Below, one piece after another: positions 1 to 5,647 of a DNA stretch of 47,002 nucleotides; positions within the stretch are counted from its first letter, which is position 1; the number at the start of each line of letters is the position of its first letter. The notes beneath the pieces were generated by a model that did not search any database, was not told the DNA's origin, and saw only the letters and a program-made list of their open reading frames with translations. Position numbers and translations under genes: made by a program. The DNA is from a virus: IMG/VR virus record IMGVR_UViG_3300025309_000020, positions 1 to 47,002 of that record. One strand, 5' to 3'.

Positions 1-40
1 CCGCGAATCGACCCTCGCCTCACCCCGCCTGACAGGACCC

Positions 41-94
41 TTGACGTGAACGTCAATGTGCCACAGAGTGACGCGCCACGTTGTGACACGCCAC
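41..94. repeat. Dyad and iteron-like direct repeats at the left edge
   Basis: A 7-bp inverted repeat with a 2-nt centre (TTGACGT-GA-ACGTCAA) lies at 41-56. It is followed by two 12-bp direct repeats differing at one base, GTGACGCGCCAC (68-79) and GTGACACGCCAC (83-94), with period 15, and a partial copy GTGCCAC at 58-64. The block lies just downstream of the leftward gene ending at 119, and I see no gene in it. It could be an operator or replication-protein binding array, or the 3' part of a repeat-encoding gene cut by the window edge. Confidence 0.5.
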
Positions 95-118
95 ACGGTA
101 GACCACCACACCGTGCCA

Positions 119-736
119 TCATCGAGCCGACCTCAACGCATCCTCGAACTGCCGTTTGAATACCGGCTGAACCAATCGATCCACCTCTCTATGTGTTGCC
201 TGGCCGAATGGTAGTAGCGGTGTGTATGTGGCCCTTGGTGTGTATGCAACCAGCAGGCGCAGTTGGCCCGGATCTCCCTTGCCCCTGCCCTTGAGCCGCT
301 GCCATATACCGGCAGGGCCGGACATACCGCCGCCTGGTTTGCCGCTAAATACGTTTGGTTTCGACAGGGCTGTCTTGATCGCGCCCTTGGTCATATTGCC
401 CCATGTGTTGGTGCCTATTGCGCGCGGTAATACGATTGCCCTCTTCTTTGGCCCTTCCACGCCCCCCCGCACTTGCCACTTGAGATACTCGGCTTGTATT
501 GGCCTGGCTCGCACTGATGCAATGAGCCTGCCTTTGTTGGCCCGCACCACCTCATAGGCCATGCGGGTGAATGGGGTAGGCCGATCCAGGTGTTTGTCCA
601 GGGCCACGGTCTCAGCTGTTTGCCCTGCCAGTGCGAGCGTATTGAGCGTGTTCGCCGCCGCATATTGGAGCTGTTTGCCGGCAATGTTATCCAGGTACTC
701 CCGGCACCGCTTGCTATCGATTGTTGCTGTTATCAT
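119..736 (-). CDS. Z-like minor tail / virion protein
   Basis: This 205-residue basic protein resembles the phage virion proteins grouped around lambda minor tail protein Z. That is family recognition by eye, not a search. Supporting segments are RPTPFT at residues 52-57 and YLKWQVRGG at 84-92, followed by a Gly/Lys-rich middle and a short basic C-terminus. The start has a good ribosome-binding site (GGAGCGAGACA before ATG). Its position is odd: relatives normally sit between head-tail joining and tail tube genes, but here it lies behind a small XRE gene at the far end of the window from the other neck genes. If the genome is circular or continues to the left, this may be the end of another structural cluster. 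A generic structural protein is the safe reading. Confidence 0.55.
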   Translation of the reverse strand: MITATIDSKRCREYLDNIAGKQLQYAAANTLNTLALAGQTAETVALDKHLDRPTPFTRMAYEVVRANKGRLIASVRARPIQAEYLKWQVRGGVEGPKKRAIVLPRAIGTNTWGNMTKGAIKTALSKPNVFSGKPGGGMSGPAGIWQRLKGRGKGDPGQLRLLVAYTPRATYTPLLPFGQATHREVDRLVQPVFKRQFEDALRSAR

Positions 737-804
737 TGTCTCGCTCCATTAACTGTATTTGTCAGGCTTTTGTAATCCCTTGGTACTACAACGCCGAGTC
801 TCAC

Positions 805-993
805 TCACTCCCGCGCCCCACCTAACAACCGCAACCAAGCCACAGCCAGCCCCGGCACCCTGCGAGCGTTGCCGCCCCCATGCTCCCAATTTTGCCAGGT
901 GCGGAGCGGTGTACCGCTCTGCCGTGCCGCCTCGATCTGTGACAATCCCACCTGTTTGCGCAGTTTTATAAATTCCGATTTTGTAATCTGCAT
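805..993 (-). CDS. Small XRE-family helix-turn-helix regulator
   Basis: A 62-residue, single-domain DNA-binding protein. A Cro/CI-type helix-turn-helix fills residues ~8-37 (VGLSQIEAARQSGTPLRTW is the typical Q-x3-A-x3-G core). A short basic C-terminus follows and there is no oligomerisation domain, so it is Cro-like in size. It is transcribed leftward from a promoter at 1018-1046, back to back with the rightward promoter at 1064-1092. A 17-bp dyad in that rightward promoter (1069-1085) is a plausible operator for it. The Z-like gene starts 68 nt downstream on the same strand. The fold is clear; its role as the lysis/lysogeny switch repressor is inference. Confidence 0.8.
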   Translation of the reverse strand: MQITKSEFIKLRKQVGLSQIEAARQSGTPLRTWQNWEHGGGNARRVPGLAVAWLRLLGGARE

Positions 994-1017
994 TTCGATA
1001 TTGTAACTCAGAAAGAA

Positions 1018-1046
1018 ATTATACTCAATCGGTATTTATTTTTAAA
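1018..1046 (-). promoter_or_regulatory. Sigma70-type promoter for the XRE gene
   Basis: On the minus strand, TTTAAA (1041-1046) and a perfect TATAAT (1018-1023) are separated by 17 bp, with the XRE start codon at 993. The -35 matches consensus at 4 of 6 positions. Confidence 0.55.
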
Positions 1047-1063
1047 ATAGTGCTCTTTTGCCC

Positions 1064-1092
1064 TTGCAATCGTGATAATCATGATGTACTAT
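1064..1092 (+). promoter_or_regulatory. Rightward promoter with a 17-bp dyad operator
   Basis: TTGCAA (1064-1069), a 17-bp spacer and TACTAT (1087-1092) form a reasonable sigma70 promoter driving the 1242-2240 unit. The spacer is almost exactly an imperfect dyad, ATCGTGAT-A-ATCATGAT (1069-1085, 7 of 8 arm positions complementary). A repressor bound there would block the promoter. The adjacent XRE protein is the obvious candidate. Confidence 0.5.
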
Positions 1093-1170
1093 ATAATTAA
1101 CAGAGAGAGAAAAACACTCAGAGCGAGACTGAGGGACAGGGCGAGGCTAATCGAGACCCCGGATGATACA

Positions 1171-1222
1171 GAGTGTCTGCGATATGCGATCAAGCTGACG
1201 AGTCCAAGCGGACGAAACACTC
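1171..1222 (+). ncRNA. Type III hammerhead ribozyme in the 5' leader
   Basis: All conserved hammerhead core positions can be read in order. Stem III 5' strand is GAGTGT (1171-1176) with the cleavage base C at 1177, giving a GUC triplet. The CUGANGA core is CTGACGA (1195-1201). Stem II is GTCC/GGAC (1202-1205/1210-1213) closed by an AAGC loop. The GAAA motif is at 1214-1217. Stem III closes with ACACTC (1217-1222), a perfect 6-bp match. Self-cleavage is predicted between 1177 and 1178, 64 nt upstream of the start codon at 1242. Stem I (1178-1194) is weak: a U.G closing pair, a 2x2 mismatch, then GAU/AUC. It could be a tertiary-contact internal loop or a sign of decay. Hammerheads are known from phages and prophages. 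Activity is inferred, not shown. Confidence 0.8.
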
Positions 1223-1241
1223 AAAATTAAAGGAGATTACC

Positions 1242-1455
1242 ATGAAAACTTACAATTACGCATCAAAGAGACATCGACGCCGACAACACCGCCTCTTTTT
1301 ACATCGACAACAATGGCGATATTTTTGACACCAAAGCTGAGGCTGAGCTTGAGGATATTACGGTATGTGTCGCCGAGGTAATTGTTGACGGTTTTTATCC
1401 TGGCAGCCTGGAAGAGTGGCGGCAAGTAGTTTTGGATAAATACGAGTCTCGATAG
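1242..1455 (+). pseudogene. Small acidic ORF interrupted by a +1 frame change
   Basis: A strong ribosome-binding site (AAAGGAGATTACC) precedes ATG at 1242, but that frame stops after 28 codons. From about 1270 a different frame encodes a coherent acidic protein tail, from DIDADNTASFYIDNNGDIF onward, ending KYESR at 1455. Dropping one A from the AAA at 1265-1267 joins the two into a ~70-residue protein. It could be a real disruption, a sequencing error in a short A run, or a programmed +1 shift. This is the first reading frame behind the hammerhead. I do not recognise the family. Confidence 0.5.
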
Positions 1456-1490
1456 CCAATTCAAGCCCGGAGCAATCCGGGCATAAGGAG
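1442..1490 (+). repeat. Intergenic hairpin plus ribosome-binding cassette, copy 1
   Basis: It shares ACGAGTC, then CCAATTCAAGCCCGG, a complementary CCGGGC arm and CATAAGGA with the copy at 1701-1747. GCCCGG/CCGGGC form a 6-bp hairpin immediately upstream of the Shine-Dalgarno of the 1498 gene. It overlaps the last codons of the preceding reading frame. Confidence 0.7.
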
Positions 1491-1497
1491 AAATGAT

Positions 1498-1674
1498 ATG
1501 AAAAAATATTACGAAAACCACCAATCACCTAGGGGTATGCAGCTGTTGACCCCTCGGATTGATAGTTCTGGGCGGTTATCGTGGTATTTGTCCCTGCCGG
1601 GACAGCCCGAAAAAAGACGTAGAGTTTCGGCGGTTGTCGCGAGGAAAATGATCGCCGACAAGCACTGGTTTTAA
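1498..1674 (+). CDS. Small basic phage protein, 58 residues
   Basis: ATG at 1498 follows AAGGAGAAATGAT, itself the end of the hairpin cassette. The 58-residue product is basic and aromatic-rich (starts MKKYYENHQSPRG, ends RKMIADKHWF). The middle has alternating Ser/Trp/Tyr/Leu residues, as in a small beta hairpin. I recognise no family. It sits in the short rightward unit behind the hammerhead, so a regulatory or host-modulating role is possible but unsupported. Confidence 0.6.
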   Translation: MKKYYENHQSPRGMQLLTPRIDSSGRLSWYLSLPGQPEKRRRVSAVVARKMIADKHWF

Positions 1675-1700
1675 CCCGGCAGTTTTTAATGAGTGGCGAC

Positions 1701-1747
1701 ACGAGTCCAAATAACCAATTCAAGCCCGGTCCGCCGGGCATAAGGAA
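1701..1747 (+). repeat. Intergenic hairpin plus ribosome-binding cassette, copy 2
   Basis: Second copy of the 1442-1490 cassette: ACGAGTC, CCAATTCAAGCCCGG, a 4-nt loop instead of 6, CCGGGC, CATAAGGA, then ATG at 1753. The loops differ (AGCAAT versus TCCG). ACGAGTCCAA is also found inside the hammerhead (1198-1207). Confidence 0.7.
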
Positions 1748-1752
1748 AAGCT

Positions 1753-1935
1753 ATGAACCGATTAACACATGCAACAGTTTGTAAAAATTGCAAAAACAGA
1801 CGTTCACCCCGGAAAAGCGAGGCCATGTATTTAAGCCCTGGCCAATCAGTTTGCGACGTTGCCGGATCAGCTGTGAGTGACCACTGGCAGTGCGCATGGC
1901 CGGAATCTTTTGCATTTATGGTGGTGATAAAATGA
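1753..1935 (+). CDS. Small cysteine-containing protein, 60 residues
   Basis: The gene starts at ATG 1753 behind AAGGAAAAGCT. The product has CKNCKN at residues 10-15 and two more Cys near 34 and 47, a spacing that could bind one zinc ion. Its stop overlaps the next start (ATGA at 1932-1935), so the two genes are translationally coupled. The next gene also begins with a zinc ribbon. Family not recognised. Confidence 0.6.
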   Translation: MNRLTHATVCKNCKNRRSPRKSEAMYLSPGQSVCDVAGSAVSDHWQCAWPESFAFMVVIK

Positions 1936-2240
1936 GCAACTGTGCAGCCTGCGGCAAGTCCGCAACCGATAAAATAGGAGCCGCCCACCTCTGCCGGCAT
2001 TGCGCGGATTACGTGCATGAGGAAATTGTAATAGCGCGGGATGCTGGCAGAGTCGCCGTCGCCTCGGGGATTGCCAGGCGCATGTATCGCGAACATTTTA
2101 GGACCGGCACAATCCACCTCCGCGACGTTCCCGGCGACCTGCGGGACAGGCTCAAATCCATGTCGCACGCCACCGACAGACCAGAGCGGGAACTCATCAT
2201 TGCCGCGATGGACGCGTTTTTATGGTCATCGGCTGAGTGA
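1932..2240 (+). CDS. Zinc-ribbon plus ribbon-helix-helix DNA-binding protein
   Basis: A 102-residue two-part protein. Residues 1-25 form a zinc ribbon (CAACGK then CRHCADY). Residues ~58-100 have the Arc/CopG ribbon-helix-helix layout: a short strand TIHLRDVP, then two helices ending IIAAMDAFLWSSAE. I chose ATG 1932 because it overlaps the upstream stop and yields the zinc ribbon intact. RHH proteins usually bind operators as dimers and autoregulate; here the targets could be the promoter dyad at 1069-1085 or elsewhere. It ends the rightward unit, 57 nt before a terminator. The RHH call is by pattern. Confidence 0.7.
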   Translation: MSNCAACGKSATDKIGAAHLCRHCADYVHEEIVIARDAGRVAVASGIARRMYREHFRTGTIHLRDVPGDLRDRLKSMSHATDRPERELIIAAMDAFLWSSAE

Positions 2241-2355
2241 TCGCCCCGCCTATTTTCATGGGTTCGCCGACACAGACGAGCCCCGCCTTCCTTTTCCGCC
2301 GCACAGTTTTTGCCAGCTGTGCGGCGTTTTGCTCAGTGATTAGGTGGATTTTCAT
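2197..2355 (-). CDS. Small basic protein at the end of the early operon
   Basis: ATG 2355 overlaps the stop of the membrane peptide gene (ATGA), giving a 52-residue basic product (starts MKIHLITEQNAAQLAK). The coding frame looks natural, but it runs through the rightward terminator hairpin and overlaps 44 bp of the convergent RHH gene. It is therefore either a true convergent overlap or a fortuitous frame. No family recognised. Confidence 0.45.
   Translation of the reverse strand: MKIHLITEQNAAQLAKTVRRKRKAGLVCVGEPMKIGGAITQPMTIKTRPSRQ
2297..2330 (+). terminator. Rho-independent terminator of the rightward small-gene unit
   Basis: A perfect 10-bp stem CGCCGCACAG/CTGTGCGGCG (2297-2306/2317-2326) with a 10-nt loop is followed by TTTT (2327-2330). 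It lies 57 nt downstream of the RHH stop codon, between convergent genes. Confidence 0.8.
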
Positions 2356-2447
2356 ATCGCGCCGATCAACCACAATCCTACCCCAACACCAACCACAAAT
2401 ACCCACAGTGCCACAACGCATAGTGTATCAAAAATCACCTCTTTCAT
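2352..2447 (-). CDS. 31-residue single-pass membrane peptide
   Basis: ATG 2447 overlaps the stop of the PhaZ-like gene (ATGA) and follows GCGGAGGAATGGAT. The product is MKEVIFDTL then an unbroken hydrophobic helix of about 20 residues to the C-terminus. It is thus a single transmembrane segment with almost no soluble part. Its own stop overlaps the start of the 2355 gene. Coupling suggests co-expression with the hydrolase; it might anchor, export or release something, but this is speculation. Confidence 0.6.
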   Translation of the reverse strand: MKEVIFDTLCVVALWVFVVGVGVGLWLIGAI

Positions 2448-3430
2448 ATCCATTCCTCCGCAACTTCAGGAACTTGCACATATTTTTCGTGCAAGAACAT
2501 TTCCGCGAATTCATCCAGTTCCGCGGCCCCAGTGAATGCCCGAGTATGCCCCGCCTCCGGAAAAATCACCCCGTGTTTTTCGACCGACCCCACTTTTTTA
2601 AGCAGGTCGAGAGCCTGTTTTGTGCTGGTGATATCGTCTTTTCCGCCAGCGAAAACATAGACCGGGCAGGTGATATTTCCGAGATCCGCAACCTGCCCGC
2701 CGATATTCCAGGTCCCGTCATACAGCCGGTTTTTGGCAAAATGATTTTCTAAAACATCGAGAAACCACACCCCGGCCAGGTCGTTGGGGTCGTCATACCA
2801 TCCCTCATTCACCCCCCATTTTTCGATACCGGCCGGCCGATCATTGACCACATGCCCGAGTAGGTCGAGGTACCGACCGTAAAATACCTGCATTGGAGCC
2901 ATCGAGGCAAATGCCAGCCATTGAGCGAGCCCCGGCTGAATGCCGCTATTGAGGTCTACGAGCATTTTGTGTGCTGGCAGGCTGATTGTCTCGCAATACG
3001 ATTCAATCGCATTTTTTTGGCCGGTTTTTAGATTAATTGGGGCAACAAACGCCGCCAGCTTGCGGACCCGCTTAGGGTAAAACGAGATGAACAGTGCCGC
3101 CAGCCAGCCGCCTTGACAGCAACCGATGAGGTCGATTTTGTCGGTCGAGCAGCAATTTGTAATGATATCTGCTGATTGTCTCAAGACGCTGATCAATCCG
3201 GCGACATCAAGGTTTTTGGTGGCCTGGGTTGCGTTTTTCAGCTCGTACCACCACACTGGCCTGCCTGTTTTCTCACATTTTTTAATCAGAGGGAGGACCA
3301 CCCGGCCTTTTCTTCCGGCAAAGGGCGGAATGATGAAAATCGGCACCCCCGAGCCACCCTTGAGAGATCGATACAGGCTGTAATACTCATCGTAATACAC
3401 TTCCTCTGCTCCTGGGTATTGATCAATCAT
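2444..3430 (-). CDS. PHA depolymerase/synthase-like alpha/beta hydrolase
   Basis: This 328-residue hydrolase has the cysteine lipase box of the PhaC/PhaZ superfamily. GCCQGG at residues 103-108 makes Cys105 the nucleophile. The remaining triad is likely Asp265/266 (in AGGKDDITS) and His295 (in PEAGHTRAF). The segment around 227-242 (ENHFAKNRLYDGTW) and the DDI..T..Q pattern recall intracellular PHB depolymerases (PhaZ) more than class III synthases; this is from memory. No signal peptide is visible and the length (328) is below typical ~400. It is co-translated with a Cys-rich protein upstream (8-bp overlap) and a membrane peptide downstream. Known family function is cleaving or making storage polyester. 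Mobilising host PHB granules during infection would fit, but another ester substrate is possible. Confidence 0.75.
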   Translation of the reverse strand: MIDQYPGAEEVYYDEYYSLYRSLKGGSGVPIFIIPPFAGRKGRVVLPLIKKCEKTGRPVWWYELKNATQATKNLDVAGLISVLRQSADIITNCCSTDKIDLIGCCQGGWLAALFISFYPKRVRKLAAFVAPINLKTGQKNAIESYCETISLPAHKMLVDLNSGIQPGLAQWLAFASMAPMQVFYGRYLDLLGHVVNDRPAGIEKWGVNEGWYDDPNDLAGVWFLDVLENHFAKNRLYDGTWNIGGQVADLGNITCPVYVFAGGKDDITSTKQALDLLKKVGSVEKHGVIFPEAGHTRAFTGAAELDEFAEMFLHEKYVQVPEVAEEWI

Positions 3431-3638
3431 TTTTGCCCCCGTTGTAGTTTTTTAACTGCCGGTTTTCGCACTTGCCATCAATCGCCTGCGGCAAAAAACG
3501 CTCCGGATATGCCCCGGCGAGATGGTGCGTGAGTCTCAATTTTACCGCTGGATGAGGATTGCGGCAGGTGCAATAGTTGCCATGCAAAATCTCGTGTGTT
3601 TCGCAATAAATACATTTTCCGGTCCTATCGATTTTCAT
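3423..3638 (-). CDS. Small Cys/His-rich protein, 71 residues
   Basis: It starts at ATG 3638 after a near-perfect AGGAGGGTATCG. CIYC and CTCRN in the first 27 residues give four Cys that could bind zinc, followed by a basic tail (HPAVKLRLTHHL). It overlaps the PhaZ-like start by 8 bp, so the two are translationally coupled. Family not recognised. Confidence 0.65.
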   Translation of the reverse strand: MKIDRTGKCIYCETHEILHGNYCTCRNPHPAVKLRLTHHLAGAYPERFLPQAIDGKCENRQLKNYNGGKND

Positions 3639-3657
3639 CGATACCCTCCTGTATTTA

Positions 3658-4182
3658 CTAGATAAAATTTAAGCGCCCAGCCCCGCACAACATCGCCTCT
3701 TGCTTGCCCCGCTCCCAATCGGATAACTGCGACTTTTTATACGTCCCTTCCTGATTCTTAACAACTACTACATTGTCGAGCTTTTTGTTGCAATCCCGGC
3801 AGATATGCCTGATTTGTCCGTCGATTTCTCGCTCGATCGGCACGCCCTGCATTTTCCGCTGGCAACCGTAGCATGCGGGTTTTTCCTCTTTTTTCGGCTT
3901 GAGCCGAACTTTTCGGCCCGTTGACGGCCTGGTCCGTTTTTTACGATCCTTGGCGCCGGCTGGCCTGCCGCCCGGCCCTTTCGGGTGCCCGTTGCCGCAG
4001 CCGCAACTTTTCACTTTGTGCGGCTGATGTACCAATTTCCGAGAGGAGTGCTCGCTGACTTCGCCGCATTTTTGGCAGAGACACCACCACATTACGGATG
4101 AGTGGTCGCGACGCTCGGATATGCGCAGGACGGTCAATCCTCCTATTTGCTGGTCTTTCAGGTCTCGGACGTTGATTGTCAT
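3658..4182 (-). CDS. Phage zinc-finger protein with two metal-binding modules
   Basis: A 174-residue, very basic protein. Residues 1-62 match a common phage module (GGLTVL, then WWCLCQKCGEV, then VKSCGCG) seen before homing-endonuclease or AP2-type DNA-binding regions. A Lys/Arg/Gly linker (~63-105) follows, with a second zinc ribbon (CYGCQRK and HICRDCNKK). The C-terminal ~35 residues look helical. Nucleic-acid binding is likely; no nuclease motif is visible. The start is 2 nt from the upstream stop. Confidence 0.7.
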   Translation of the reverse strand: MTINVRDLKDQQIGGLTVLRISERRDHSSVMWWCLCQKCGEVSEHSSRKLVHQPHKVKSCGCGNGHPKGPGGRPAGAKDRKKRTRPSTGRKVRLKPKKEEKPACYGCQRKMQGVPIEREIDGQIRHICRDCNKKLDNVVVVKNQEGTYKKSQLSDWERGKQEAMLCGAGRLNFI

Positions 4183-4183
4183 T

Positions 4184-4429
4184 TCAGAAATCTCCTATAA
4201 TTTCGACACGTTTCTGCTCGTTTTTGTATAGGTTATCGTTTTTCAAGGCTTCGTGCAGAATTACCATGGCCTCTTCGAGTGCGGCAAATGCGGCAACCAG
4301 AGCGTACCGGATTTCGAACTGGCCTGAAAAAGAGTCTCGCCACGAATCTTGCGATATTTTCAGATTGCGCTCCAGTTCGGCTATGCGGATCTCCATTTTT
4401 CTCAGCTTGCGCTCTTCGGCTTTAGTCAC
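4184..4429 (-). CDS. Small coiled-coil protein (GTG start)
   Basis: I place the start at GTG 4429 because it overlaps the upstream stop (GTGA) and follows GAGAGGTGGG. A longer in-frame ATG upstream would overlap the neighbour more. The 81-residue product begins with a charged heptad-like helix (EERKLRKMEIRIAELERNL), then a second Ala-rich helix and a basic end. Family unknown. Confidence 0.6.
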   Translation of the reverse strand: MTKAEERKLRKMEIRIAELERNLKISQDSWRDSFSGQFEIRYALVAAFAALEEAMVILHEALKNDNLYKNEQKRVEIIGDF

Positions 4430-4671
4430 CCCACCTCTCTCCCGGCCCATGCCAAAAAAGTGCACAAATATTGATGATGTTCCCTTCCTTTCCACTGCCT
4501 ATTGGTTGTCGAAAAAGTTACCACCGGATCTTGTGGGCGGTCTTTTTGCCCCCACCAATATGGCTCGTTTTGGCCCTTTACTTCTGGCCCTATAGCAATA
4601 ACTGTGCGCGTTGTTCTCGCCCCGTGTTTATTGACATACCTTTTTCCGACTTGTATCTCTGATTTTTTCAT
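4426..4671 (-). CDS. Small SH3-like phage protein, 81 residues
   Basis: ATG 4671 follows GGAGGTGAGGTG and overlaps the upstream stop (TGATG). The product starts MKKSEIQVGKRYVNKHGA. Its N-terminal 'VGKRYVNK.G..TRTVIAIGPEV' pattern is typical of small beta-barrel (KOW/SH3-like) domains. An aromatic stretch (PYWWGQKDRP) and a Cys near the end follow. Function unknown. Confidence 0.6.
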   Translation of the reverse strand: MKKSEIQVGKRYVNKHGARTTRTVIAIGPEVKGQNEPYWWGQKDRPQDPVVTFSTTNRQWKGREHHQYLCTFLAWAGREVG

Positions 4672-4820
4672 CACCTCACCTCCGGGAATTGTTGCACATC
4701 GATGTGAGCCGGGATGTTTTCGCGCTCTGTTTTTGTTTTGCCGGACATTTGCTTCATAAAAAACGGCACGCCTGCGTGTCTACATTGCTCATACAGGTTT
4801 TCCGCCCATTCGGTTTTCAT
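4671..4820 (-). CDS. Stand-alone C-terminal piece of a Gp37/Gp68 (DUF5131)-like protein
   Basis: The 49 residues KTEWAENLYEQCRHAGVPFF onward resemble the C-terminal segment of the phage Gp37/Gp68 radical-SAM-like family, in which a similar W-x5-QC-x3-GVPFF block occurs. The iron-sulfur N-terminal part is absent: an in-frame stop lies 27 nt upstream and the next gene is unrelated. The only Shine-Dalgarno-like sequence is weak. It is most simply a remnant that still sits in the coupled gene chain, or a trimmed protein that kept this helix. Confidence 0.45.
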   Translation of the reverse strand: MKTEWAENLYEQCRHAGVPFFMKQMSGKTKTERENIPAHIDVQQFPEVR

Positions 4821-4847
4821 GTTTTCCGGAGCCAACCGGCTCCGGCC

Positions 4848-5021
4848 TCATTGAAGCTGATTGTTCTGAATTGCCTCTTTTAGCCGCACCAGAAAAAACC
4901 GCACATGCCGCTCGTCTGTCGGGATCTCCACACCTAGGGCCGCAGCAACGAGGTTAATGTGGGATATCGCTTCTTCGTGGCTGATCAGGTCTTGGAGCGC
5001 GGTTTGTGGTTCGAGTGGCAT
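4848..5021 (-). CDS. Small helical protein, 57 residues
   Basis: ATG 5021 follows AAAGGATAACAC. The protein (MPLEPQTALQDLISHEEAI..., ending RLKEAIQNNQLQ) is largely helical and acidic at the N-terminus. The gene lies 10 nt after the 5032 stop. Family unknown. Confidence 0.6.
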   Translation of the reverse strand: MPLEPQTALQDLISHEEAISHINLVAAALGVEIPTDERHVRFFLVRLKEAIQNNQLQ

Positions 5022-5031
5022 GTGTTATCCT

Positions 5032-5226
5032 TTACGTAATCGCGTTAACCACCACCTGGCCGTACCTCACATTTTTAACGAGCGGATTTTTTTCAAACGC
5101 CCTGGTTATCACACCTGCCGCTTCCTCTCTGGCCTCTTTTTTTATCTGAGACACTCGGCAATCATCCATCCAGGTGCTGCTGCATTCTATGGTTACGGTT
5201 ATATCTACAGTTACGGTTGTTTTCAT
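5032..5226 (-). CDS. Small beta/alpha protein, 64 residues
   Basis: It starts MKTTVTVDITVTIEC: alternating residues predict one long strand. A charged helix (KKEAREEAAGVITRAFEKN) and a final strand follow. The start overlaps the upstream stop by 4 nt (ATGA). No family recognised. Confidence 0.65.
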   Translation of the reverse strand: MKTTVTVDITVTIECSSTWMDDCRVSQIKKEAREEAAGVITRAFEKNPLVKNVRYGQVVVNAIT

Positions 5227-5414
5227 TTTATCGGCCTCACCCCTGGAACGATTTCAAAATCCTTGTGGCAACACGGGCAGGAAGCCGTGAAGCACCGCTT
5301 TTTGCCGTCCGGTCGCTTGTACCGGCTCCATGTTTTGCAGTACGGGCAGATACGGCCTAGGCCCTCGATATAGAGGGTTTCCCCCTCGCATATTTCGACG
5401 TTTCGCTCGCTCAT
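5223..5414 (-). CDS. Zinc-ribbon protein, 63 residues
   Basis: ATG 5414 (MSERNVEICEGETL) is preferred over a longer frame because CAGGAGACCAT precedes it. Two Cys pairs, CPYC and CPCC, separated by a basic loop (KRPDGKKRC) form a classic zinc ribbon. It is likely a nucleic-acid-binding accessory of the replication module. It is flanked by two copies of a CCACCACAGGAGA ribosome-binding cassette. Confidence 0.65.
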   Translation of the reverse strand: MSERNVEICEGETLYIEGLGRICPYCKTWSRYKRPDGKKRCFTASCPCCHKDFEIVPGVRPIK

Positions 5415-5434
5415 ATGGTCTCCTGTGGTGGATG

Positions 5435-5626
5435 TTAATCTGAGTACAACCAATCTATTGCCGCGCTACCATATAATGTCTGTGTTTTTGTTGATTTATT
5501 TACTAATTTTGTCGCTTTTAAACCGTGTTTTTTAAATATTTTTTCTATCTTTTTTTCGGCATCATCGTTTGAGTCGGCGCTGAGATCAAAACATCGGCCA
5601 TCATCTGCTGTTACTGTGTAGTCCAC
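5435..5626 (-). CDS. Small protein downstream of dnaB (GTG start)
   Basis: GTG 5626 follows CCACCACAGGAGAACACAC, the same cassette used by the 5414 gene. The 63-residue protein (DYTVTADDGRCFDLSADS..., then KKIEKIFKKHGLKATK) has a beta hairpin-helix-strand layout. Family not recognised. Confidence 0.6.
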   Translation of the reverse strand: MDYTVTADDGRCFDLSADSNDDAEKKIEKIFKKHGLKATKLVNKSTKTQTLYGSAAIDWLYSD

Positions 5627-5647
5627 GTGTGTTCTCCTGTGGTGGAT

